Of a stretch of 64,000 nucleotides of DNA, positions 49,209-61,200 are shown one piece after another. The DNA comes from Leptoclinus maculatus. Taxonomy: Eukaryota > Chordata > Actinopteri > Perciformes > Stichaeidae. Numbering within the stretch: the first letter of the stretch is position 1; each line of letters starts with the position of its first letter. The DNA lies in contig JAVDOI010000004.1 of assembly GCA_032191485.1 (NCBI GenBank), forward strand, positions 16,581,443 to 16,645,442, in the 5' to 3' direction. Below the pieces are notes generated by a model, which had not been told where the DNA came from, made no database searches, and saw nothing but the letters and a program-made list of their open reading frames with translations. The translations under genes were made by a program, and so were the position numbers.

Positions 49209-52200
49209 GTGAGAACCGGACACGGACACACTTTTACACTTGACTTGAACGCAACGATATGTCATTTTCATTCCCCCAAAGAACACACATGAAGCCACTC
49301 GAAGGCTGGTGGTCAAATCCTTCGTTGCAAAAGGTCAAACACGGCCTTTTTCCCCCCATCACCCTCCGCCTGGATAGGCCTGTCACTTCAAATACTTTAG
49401 TTGGATGAAATTGTGTCCACTGATATAATGATAATATAATAGCATAATAATGCAAGTAGACATATGCAATCAACTTTTATTTGTCAAGAACATTTAGACA
49501 TTGGAGTAGGAATTAAAACAAATTGAAATATATCCTTTTGCCAAAGCGCTGACTCAGTCCAGGAAGCTCCACTCTGTCTTCTTCTGTCTTCTTCTGCTTC
49601 TTTATTCTCACCCTGTTTTATCGGTCCCTGTTTCTCCTTCGCTCTCATCCCCAATTTTGTTCTCTTTTCCTCTCTCCCTCAGATGTCTTGGAATGGGAGT
49701 GATCAGCTGGAGAAAGCTATGGAGGAGGTGTTGGATGATGACGATGAGGTGAAGGTGGAGAAGAGCAATGTGGAAAAGATGGAGAAGCACAGGGACCCAG
49801 AGAGCCGAGTCCTGGAGCCCCGATCTGCAGGTCTAGGTCCGTTTATAGTCATTGTGTCTAATTGTAGCTTGTCAGCTGTTCTTTCATTCACCTAAACAGG
49901 CATCAAAGCTGAAATATCACCCATATTGTTCCCAGTGTATTAATGGTCTTTCCGTCAAAAGGCAGCTGATTGAATTGTGAGTCTTTCTGTTTGGCACCGT
50001 ACACAAACGCTGCAGCTTAAACTTTCCTGAATTGTTTTTTGCGAAATCAATTACCGTAGTTAAATCGGATCATACCACTGTCACTGTGACAGTATGCATA
50101 TTGTCATATTGTAGTGATGTATATCATTAAACATGTGGGACAATGAATAACAACAAATAGAATATTTGATGGATCAGTTCAGTCAAAACTAAACGCTCGG
50201 GCCGTAATGTAAAAATGTTTCAAACAAAAAATGTTTTCTTTTGTTTTTATTTTATTTTCTCCACTGAAATTCAAGTGAGTGGAAATAACAATGTACAAAG
50301 CAGAAAGATGTGGTCGTCTGCCTGGCATTGACATACCAAAATATGGTATTGCGATATCAGATTAGCAAGGCTAGTATCTGAACTCTCTGACATTGGCTTG
50401 ACTGTTCTGTAAATAGGCAAGGACAGGTTGGCACTGACAGCTTAACAAACATTAGTGCAAAAACAACATGCTCGCAGTGGTTAACATATACTGCGCTCTT
50501 AAGCTCAGTGGCAGGTGCAAGGCGGTAGCACTACCAGGGTTACAACTTTACAGGGTACAATTATGAGCGTCCTTAAGTCTTGGTTTCATGTGCATTCCTG
50601 TTCAGTCCTGGTACTGTCTTTAAATCCAAAATATCTAGTCTGTAACATCCACTGTGCTTGTCTGGAGAGTGATGTAAACTCACGCTTTCCTTTAGAGACC
50701 GGCAGCTTCAGCTCTTCAAACACTTCATTAAGTCTTTCCGGTGAAGCTCCTTTACGTTTAGGTAAAATGAAAGTGCAAGTGATACCATGTGTTACAGAGG
50801 AAGGAAGCGCACTCTCTTCAGACCTACAGTGCATTTAGCAATGTTGTCAACAATGGCGTTTGTAGCACGACAAACACAACATCAAGGTGTGTCAAAACTT
50901 TTTGATATTACTATGTCACTATCTTTTAAACATACTGTATATGGTCTAAAAAAACAGGAGAAACTGTCTAGTTATTTACATATGTGCCTTACGTACATCA
51001 GTTGTTAGCAACTCTACCTGTACGTACAATCTTAGTTCAACCCCAAAAAATTTAAAGAAATTGAATACTTTAAAAAGAATTCAAGGCGGAAAGTTTTACA
51101 TAAGGACCACACATATTTACGTATTTACTTGCAGTTTCTTATCTCTTCGCAGTGGTGCTAGTGTTTTGTGTTTTACTACTGCTGCGTTAAAGAGGAAGTG
51201 GTTTGTGCAATTGTGTCAAATAATAGCCAGTCAGCAGTGGAAGTCCAGCTGCTGCTCTCATTGTTCTGCTTCCTGTTTGCAAAGTGTGAGAGTACCAGGT
51301 CAAAGGTAATTACAGAGAAGACCCCCAAACTTCCCCTGTAGTTCTTTCACCTTCTGCTTGTCTTTACTTCTTCCCAGTGGAGTTTTTGCAGTTTTCTCTT
51401 GTCTGGTTCTCTCTTCTCTTAAATACACTGGTCCGTTGTAGCGCTGTAAGGCCACAGGGTGTGAAAACATTCTTTCTCATGATACCTTGATAGCATGCCA
51501 GATTCACTACAGACAGCAGAACACCCCCACAACATGTTTCAACATTTCAGGAAAAAGAACAATATCACAATCTCTCCGTCTGTCCACAGAACCATGTCCG
51601 GCACCATCCAGCCCCACAGTGCAGGAGGAGGAGGACAGTGTCCAGTTCAACAAGCTGTCCTACCTCGGCTGCACCTGGGTCAAAGCCCCTCGCAACGAGG
51701 CGGAGGCGCAGAGGGCCATGGCCACCCTACGGGCTGAAAGCGCCATCCCCATCCCCATCACCCTGCACGTTCCCTGTGGACCAGACGGCTCCGTCAGGTC
51801 AGCCACACATTCAGACAGACACTGTGTATGTTGAGACCTGGATCGAGTAAAAGGACAGTAGAATATACTGTACGTCGTGTACTCGGTGTGCGAAATACTC
51901 GGTCAACCAAGAACAGATTATCATGAATGGTTGCCTGTTGAAGTTACAGATGAAGTGGATAAATTGAAATTTGGTGTCTTTAATCTGCTGTTACATCGAT
52001 TGTAAGTCCGGACCAAAATGCCATTTTCACCTGTCAAATAAAACGACTCTCCCCAGGATTGTGGACCAGGCCTCTGGTACAGAAATCGCCTCATTCCCTA
52101 TCTACAAGGTGTTGTTCTGTGCTCGTGGGAATGAGGGTTCGGTGGAAAGTGACTGTTTCTCCTTCACCGAGAGTTACCGGAGCTCTGAGGACTTCCAGAT

Positions 52201-55200
52201 TCACGTCGTCTCCTGCCACATCAAAGAGGCCGTGAGTCACATACGTGTATTCCACATGACAAACTGTAGCTCAACATGGTTTACACTCCGCTGTGGAGCA
52301 CAATCCCACAACATTAGACACAAGTTGGCTTTAAAGGTGTGAACCAGAACCAGAACAACAGAGGGCACTGTTGTCCTCTCTTGTGTTTTCTCAATGATGT
52401 CCAGTTCTATTTTACTCTTGTCGTTGTTACTATCCGTTCGTTCTCATGTTCTGTTCATTTGTATTTGCATATATTGATTCTATTTACTAATTTCCTTTCA
52501 CAACATGTCACTTTATCTTTTCAGCTTTTTCTTAAAGGAAAGTCTATTCCATTTAGGTTTCTTTGTCTTCCTAATCCTTCCTACTTCCTTGTCTTTCCAC
52601 CTGTAACGTTTCTGTTTTTCTTTCCCTTTTCCATCCAGGTCAGTCGTGTCCTGTATAGTTTCTCCACAGCATTTCGCCGTTCTTCACGGCCGGCAGACAT
52701 CAGGGACACGCCGCTGTCCAGTCTGCCTGATGGCGACCTCTACACCTTCACGGCCTCGTTGGAAATCAAAGAGGATGATGGGAAGGGCAACTACAGGTAC
52801 TTTGTCCACACGCGGACACACTACACTTAAATGATGTCGGTGTCTCTGAGTATAATGCTTCTATACATTTTACAAAAGGTATATTCATATCACAACATTC
52901 ACATCACATTAAATGTGTTAAATTGCATGACAATTTAACACATTTTTATGAAAGAAGAATGATGATGCTACATTATAGTTTGATCATCTGGTGCCATTAT
53001 GCCCTTTTTTTTTTAGGAAAGCACTGTGATAATAAACGCATACTGTGTGTTTCTTATCAGCTCAGGGCTGTTGGTATCACAGATAAGTTGATAGTTGGAA
53101 AGCTTTAATATGCTGCTGCAATACAGTTTTATCTAACTGTTATTGTTCATCCTTGAAGAGTGTGAAGCTCATCGGCACAGTAAGACGATCCTTCCATTTT
53201 CACAAGCCATCATATATATATATTGAGTATTTTAGTGATGGATTTTAATTTTCTGTTCTCTTCTGAAATAAAGTGTCCCAGTAGTTGTTTTGAATGCACA
53301 GCAGACACCCATAAAATATAATGCATTTGGAGGACTTGAGGAAATATATGTCCTATTTTATCTCTAACTCGGCTACTCGTATTAAGGTAATGACGATGTA
53401 GCAACAAAACAAACTGGCATTAAGACGGAGAAAACAATAATATAAAACATTTCAAAAATACGCCACAGAACAATAATACACACAATCTAACCCCCCCTCT
53501 CCCCGTTCTTCCCCTCTATAGTCCGGTGCCTAAGGACAGAGATAAATTCTACTTCAAGCTGCGACAGGGCGTTCAGAAGAAGGTCGTGGTTTCAGTTCAG
53601 CAAATGTGCAACAAGGAGCTGGGCATCGAGAGGTGAGGATTACTGTGGAAAGAGATGATGCATGACACAATTCCTAGTAACCTTCCATTGGAGGGGGGGG
53701 GGGGGGGGGGGGGAGTCTATTCGTCACCCATTTTTCAGGAGGGATTTAATCTTATTTACTGTATAGTTTAGGATTTCCCCAGGTAATCTTGCACTTGGCT
53801 TTCCAAAAGTTAGGAATTGCCAGACATCAAATGTCTCCATATCTGTCTTTGCTTCCACGAACGCTTTGCTTTTTGTGGTTGTTTTTTTTTGTATATGGTT
53901 GGCTTAACTTACTGTACTTTAGAAAGAGACTTTCCTTTTCATCTCTGTTGGTGCTGTAACCACCAGAGATCGTAAGGCAGCTGGCTCAGCGGGACCAATA
54001 TGCTTAACTGAAGGAGTTAATGATGTAGAGCTCAGAAACACGGCTCTAAACATGCTGGGTATTCACACAGCATACCGGATCTATAGTCTTGTTATAAACT
54101 TCACTCTGGTAAATTCAACAATGACTTCACAGATTAAAGAACCAGGTTGGACAGTGCACATACTCAGCGGTCAAATATTGCAGAGGGAAAGCAATAAGAA
54201 CAACAAAAGAAAAATCAGTCACGCCACCCAAATAGAGCGTAATAAAAATAACGCCCCAACACAGTTAAATCATTTCCCGCAATTTCAAAATGTTGATGTG
54301 TTTACATGCTCTAGCAGCACGGCGGCACCAAAGAACTAGGTCATCCTTATCACTCCCCTCCTTTCTTCTCCATCCCCTCACCTCCTATCGCTATCAGAGG
54401 GAGACAGACACCTGCCCTCTCCTTTATTTTTAGCCTCTATGGAAACTCCTATTATGTTCACAGCTGATCCTCTCTGAGGGGCTCGGCCTGTGTTTGACAT
54501 CACTTTATTCATTTTCATTTTTGTAAAACGGTCATAGTGGTTTAATTTTTTTTAAATGCGGTACAGTGTGGTTCTGCGTTATGTGTTTAATGGATGCTGT
54601 ACAGAAGTCTTTATATCCACTCTTACAAATCCTGTTGAAATATCACTTCGCAAGACACTTGACCCATATCGTTATACCTCAGTATGAGCCTTCATGAGTC
54701 CTGAGTTATGGCTGAGTTAACTGTAAATGTATTGTTGTACAATGCATTTCTGCAAGATTCCCATGCTGACCACATGATGGCACCTCCGACCCAAAGCTGA
54801 AGGGACTTTACTGTAACTAGTGATTATGATGACCTGGAAACAACGTAAACCACGCTGCCTCAGTACAGTGCAAGACATTAGATATGTTGTGCATTAAAAA
54901 CAGAAGTTTGCCTGTTCTGTATCTTCGTCATTTGGAAATGACTCGTGTTTTTTGAACTTCCTGTGTGTCTATGTTGCCCTTTTCTGCAGCCAGCAGTGGC
55001 GGGGAGAGCTGGGTCTTTTATCACCCTGAAGGAGCTTAGATATTCTAGGCATTTTTCAGATGATTTTAATTTTGGCAAAGATAATATATTTATGACCAAT
55101 GTGCAATACTGGTGCTTGAAGCCCTTCAGAGTGTCAGCTTAATACCTGAAAGATCATAAGGCATTATTGCAGTATTAATGAGGGTAGTTTGGTCACTTGA

Positions 55201-58200
55201 GTTGTTTCCACAAGACTTGCTTTGATTCACTCTGCTGCTGACTGCAGACTGTAACTCTGCAGTGGAATTAGTGATTATTGATTTGTGATTGTACCTCCTG
55301 TGTCTTCCCGCCAGGTGTTTTGGGATGCTGCTGAGTCCAGGACAGAAAGTCTGCAACAGCGGCATGCATCTACTGGACATGGTGAGCAGAAACATTTTGC
55401 ATAATTAGCATATCCAGAGTAATAGATCTGCAGGTTAATAATATATTCACCCACTGTGGTTAAAGGAAACCTTCATCCTTGAAATGACCATTTCTACATG
55501 AATTACTCAGCACGTGTTACCTTGAACTCTTGAAGAACACCTTGTTTTTTTTTACACATGCCTCCACGGTGAATGGAGAATCCAGGAACAGGCATGCATG
55601 TAGTAAATCCTTGACAGCAGCAAACTATATCAAAACATCTGTTTGCAAACTCTAACACAACTCGTGCAGTGTAATCCAAGTCTCGTTTACACAGTTGTTT
55701 GCTAAGTATTTCCCAAACGCATGCATCTTCACTCAAATTCTTACCCTTAAAAACACTAAAGCCACTGCCGTCTCATGCTTCAAAGTTTCCTTCAAGAATT
55801 GATGGTGAGTAATTGATGGTCATCAAACGGTTATTTTAAGTGTGAAGTATTTCTCTAACCTGCATTTTTCTTTGTTCCAGTTTGAAAACTGATATTGGGT
55901 GCCTGTTCAAAATGTTACATCGACCTGTATTGATATTTAACATGAATCATTTTTACAAAAACCTACATAATCCATGCATTGATACCTACACAGGCGTCGA
56001 TGGGGAAGAGCTCTGACGGGAAGGGCTACGTGATCACTGGAACATGGAACCCCAACATGGCGGCCTTCCAGCTGCTGAATGAAGACACACCTAAAGGTGA
56101 GGAGAGTTATTGTCCCCCTAAATGTTAAATCACACAGATTGCAATAGAATTTATATCCACAGTTAAAGTTGCAGTCATGCGTCACTGAGCAAAGCTAGCA
56201 ACCGTTTGACTTTAAAATAACCTTTAATACTTAAAAAGTAACTTACAACCATGTTGGTAAAACCTTTCCATGCTGATGTACAGGTCCATGCTTTAATAAT
56301 TCTATTGCACGTAGCAGCAGTTTGTTGTTTGAGTAATTGATTAATCAAACGTTTTGCTGCATTTACGGTTTGTGTCAAGCACCAGTTCTTGTTTACTGGT
56401 TGTTCACAAACGCATATGAAGTAGGAATTATTTCCATACAGTATTGGTCACACATAAGATGTGGGACTGCACAAAGCTCGAGGTCACGTCTGAGAATTAT
56501 GCAGTGCTTGCATTGGAGCCTGGATGTGATAATTGCCTTCATTCATTCTCCAGCATAACATACAGCACGGTACCTGGCCTTGTGACCCAAGCGTGAATCG
56601 TGTCAGGCAGCAGAGCTAACAGAGCTGTGGACACGCAATCAAGTGAGAAATAGAAATAACAGCAACATTTAGAGGGAATTATTCTCATGCAATTCACTTC
56701 GCAGTTCTGTCTGGCTTATAGCTATGCAGGTCTTTGAGCAGAATACGTTTTCCTTCTTTTAATTGTCTCTCTCCTAATAACACAACTTGATAACATAGGC
56801 CTGCAGGATTATTCTATTGCACACACAAACAATATATATTCTATTATGACAATATACTCAGTTGATGAAATACTTTGGTCATATCGGTTTTCTGAATATT
56901 GACATATAGAACCTGAATTGAACAAGTTCACAAAATCAAATATTCATGAATTAGGTACTCAAAATATATTTAAACACATTTTGTGTTTAAAAACAAATTG
57001 ATCATTATGGACTTGAGAAAGGGGGAAAGCATTTAGATGTGTTCAGAGCGGATCCCACAGAGTATCCAGGCACAGAGCTTGTCTCACCAAATGCATCACA
57101 GCTAACAAGTTAGAGCACTTGGTAACTTGCTGACTCGAAGGCTGTTAGACTTTGACTTGAAGGTGGGTGGCAGGTCTGTCAAAGCAGTCTACCTCATCTG
57201 AGTCTGACAGTAGAAAACACACACACACACAGCTTTTTCTTGTAAATCTGCCCACATCCTGACTGGCAGAGGTAATTCAGAGATGCTCAGACGTTGATGA
57301 TAGAATCCTTATCATAATAGACACTTATACTTCAATTATTTGTAAAAGAGACACATTAGAGGGAATTATGTAGCATCGAAAGTTACTTGTTTTTTTTTAT
57401 ACGTTATGCATGTCAGTGTGATGTGGAACTGGTGGTAGTTTTTAAAGTGGAGGTTCTGAAACCAGCTTACTTCCCTCAGGACGCACTGGTCAGGGTCAAC
57501 ATTCTTGTTGAGTAGTTTCCTGCTGAGCAAATAATCAGTTAATGGATTAATGATTAACTCGCAAGAAGAAGCTAATAGAGTTCTTTGTCCGAGATAGTCG
57601 TGTTCATTCTTTCTTTTAACAATATGTACATGAATTAGGACACGCCATATATATATATAATAGCTAAACTTTCTTTTACTGGTTATCAAAAAATAATGGT
57701 TGCTTACAAATAAATGCATCTTAATATGACATGTAGCTACTTGTAACCAACACCTGGGGAGCCCGAACCATCAAAAGACATGTTTTTTATTATCGGCAAA
57801 CCGTAAACTATCTCAGCATCAGCGCCAAGAGTATCTGAATCTTCAAACAAGTCCTTTCCCCAAAAAGAACAAGTGCTTGATATTATCATAATTGCAATCT
57901 ATATTAAGACACTGGTAGTTGATGTCTGTCCCTCCTCAGGTTGATTGTCTGTTTTCCATTTGTTTATTTAACATAATCATGAAGTGATCAGTTAGTTTGA
58001 AGCTCACATCTCTTTGTGTATGAAGCTCCTGTTGTATAAGCCAAAACATCTGTACTATGAAAACAAGTATACCTTCCAGGGCTCGCCTTGCAGCATACAC
58101 TTCCTCACCTGCAGTAACAAATGCATGTATAGACTTCAGTTGTGAAGTTGAAGACATTAATGTCATGTCGTTATCCACTAGGGGGTGTGGCTTCCCCACA

Positions 58201-61200
58201 GGACACATGGTGTGGATTTCCTGCCTCCTAGTAGAGGCCAGTCAGATGAAAAGTGAAATCTCCTCAGCTTACAGTTGCATTCATGGATTTCTAAATCAAA
58301 GTTTGTTGTTCTAGATCTGAGCATTGTATAGAATAGAAAATAATACCGTAACTATGTAATGTAACAGTATAGACGGTAGGTGAATGTGCTTCACTGACTG
58401 AAATCAAGTAAAAAGAAACAAAGGAGTCTCTCATACTGCCTCCACAGTAACCTTGCTTTCCCTCTCTGGTGTGCTCCAGATAAGCAGGTCTTCATGACCG
58501 TGGCGGTGGACCTGGTAGTCACTGAGGTGGTGGAGCCAGTTCGCTTTCTGCTGGAGACTCTGGTCAGGGTCTATCCATCAAACGAACGCTTCTGGTACTT
58601 CAGCCGCAAAACCTTCAGTGAGACCTTCTACCTCAAACTCAGACAGGTACCTCCACGAACTATGACGACCACTAACCTGCACCCACTTTCATATTTTACA
58701 TGTTAGGATCTTGCTGTGTTGCTAATACAAGGTTGGTTTGTAGACAGTTTGTGATTAGGATTGGGCAATATGCCTATTTATACTGTAAGATATTTAACGT
58801 TTGTCAATGATTTTGCCATCCTGGTTACCCTGTGGTAGCTATCCCTTTACCATTCGGGGTGTAGTGAGACAATAAGCAGCACTGCTTTATGGTCATATTG
58901 GATTTTATGATCTCTGATGAAATATCTTTCATTCTTGATTTTTTTTTTCAATTAATCTTCCAGAAAACATCCTATCTCACAGTATGTATATTGATATAAA
59001 AATTACACATATTCTGATAGTGGATATTATTAAATTCATGTAAATCACAACTCGGCCTAAGCTCTCCACGAAGACCAGGGAAATGTGGTGCGAGTGGATG
59101 TGCAGCTTCGGAGAAGTGTGGAGTGTGGAGGAGGAGGTCAGAGCGGCACGCTGGTGTGTCAGTGACCAGTCAAATGCTGTACCCCAGAGAGCTGGACCAG
59201 TTGGTCGTATTGAGAGCTAAAGATATCTGCACAAAGATGCAAATGTCTCCTGGTCAGATTCCCATTCCTCTCTTTCCATCTGTGGATCTCCCACAGTCTG
59301 CCTGCCTCTCATTGTCAAGCTGGCGCGTTGATGCACAACATGTTATTCCCTAAACTCTGTGCTGAACTCCAACCCGGTTATCACATTCATCTTGTGAGCT
59401 GATGTCTGGCAGCCCAATAGTAGTTCCCACAATCTTCTGATACGATGAGTTTTTTTTTTTTTTCACCAAATAAACAATATCCTAGAAGCTCTTGGTTAAT
59501 GTATAATGGCAAAGATCAAACACCCTGAAATGCTTGCCCTTCGGAGTTTCCTCACAACTTAAAAAAAAAAATGTAAAAAGTGCTGAGAGAGAGAGAGAGA
59601 GAGTGAAGAAAGCCCATTTACTCACCTCCCACCAACACAGGGACACCGAGCTTGTGCAGTTGCGGCAGGTGCTTAAACAAAACTACAGTTAAGCTGTAAG
59701 CCACCTCTTTCCTGTTAAAAAGCAGATCTCCTTTAGTAGGCCGTGGGGAGCTGGCAAATCAGTGGAGTGTGAGGAAGCTTTGGATTGTGGGGAGCTAATA
59801 AGAGGCTCTGTCTCATTATTGGCATGTGGGTAATTAACAGCGGCGGTCTGATTGCCTCTCTAGTTATCTCCTCAGTGAATGGAAGAGTGTTGGACTGGTG
59901 CTGTGGTTAAGAGCTAATTAAAAGATAATATTGTGTGGAGGTTTTTGTGGCGGATGGTAATCAGAGGTGATGCACAAAATATGTAGTCCTATTATATTAT
60001 TATTATATATGTTCAGTCCTTATTTTGCCAAAAACTGTCGGTACCAGGGAGTCATTATCTGTGCCAACTTCTTCCGAATGCGTTCTGTGTCTGCTTAACT
60101 GGGAAATGTATTAGGTGTCTGCTTTACAGGACAGAAGGCTGTAGGCCACATCGCATGTGTCACGTCCAAGGTAATTTCAAGAATGAGTGAAGTCCCGAAA
60201 GGACGTGGTTGAGACCAAGTCCAAACTAGGACTGAAGAAAAATGTCTAAAAAGCAATTATAAAGATTTTTGAGTTTCTAAAAGATCAGCAGAAATGTAAA
60301 CCTAGACTATAGGCAGGAGCTACATACATGTTTCAGATGATGGGAAATCAGAAAAGAATCAAACAAAATATGAGTTACCAGTTTGTATGCTTTTGAGATG
60401 ATCAAAATATTGAGTCGGCATTTAAGAGGTTGATGGAACAGAAGAGTGTTGTCCTTGTTTAATATGACCACAGCTTAAAAATTGCTTTGCAAGAGAAATA
60501 TGCTTGTTAATGTAACAAAGACTTACATTAACTGTCCTGTTATGTGAGGTATAATCATAATCAATTAAACCCATAGAATAACATTTAGCAGAGAGAGCTG
60601 TTCTTTCTTAATGTGTGAATAATTGCTTTTTAATCTTATTGGAAATCCACAATATATGATACTGTGTTCCAACAGTGGACCCTCGCTGGTCCACATTTCT
60701 CCCACAGTTTGATCAGTGTTAATAATTCACCCTCTAGGGTTAACAATTCACCCCCAGCTATAGCAAAGCCAACGTGTTACCTAAGCCTCCTCAGAGTTTC
60801 TCTTAAAATAGGCCAGACTTGATATTCTCTCCCAATTTGTGCTCTCATCACCGACTTGAGTTAGTCATTAGACGCCATGCGAGTGGGCAGATCAATGCAG
60901 CTCATTGATCCGTTCTACCAGGTGGAGGAGAAGCAACAGCTCTACAGTAATTGAATAGACCAGAAATAAACATCAGTAGCTTATGACACCCAAGGTCAAG
61001 TCTGCTGGTGTCTTTGTTCTCTCGTGCATTTCTTCAGTCTATTACTATGGATTTAAGGAGTAGTTAAGAGCTGTATTAAGCAGTTTTTTTTACACCCTGG
61101 ACTTCAAAACAAACTTGTTGTTGCGATCATCGATATACTTCAGAAGTTCATATGATTAGCTCAAACTTTTGTAATGGTATCTGCCCAGCAGAAACCGAGT

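Larger units (their letters stand above)
53714..58479 (+). other. rabgap1l introns 7-9
   Basis: Apart from exons 8 and 9, no coding sequence is seen. There are a short (CA)n at 57217-57231 and an AT run near 57648. The open frames (95-117 codons) have no splice or domain support. Confidence 0.4.

Noticed and set aside
52339..52830. 163-codon frame spanning rabgap1l intron 5 and exon 6
   Set aside because: Only the last third (from VSRVLYSF) is real; the first part is a T/C-rich intron that happens to lack stops.
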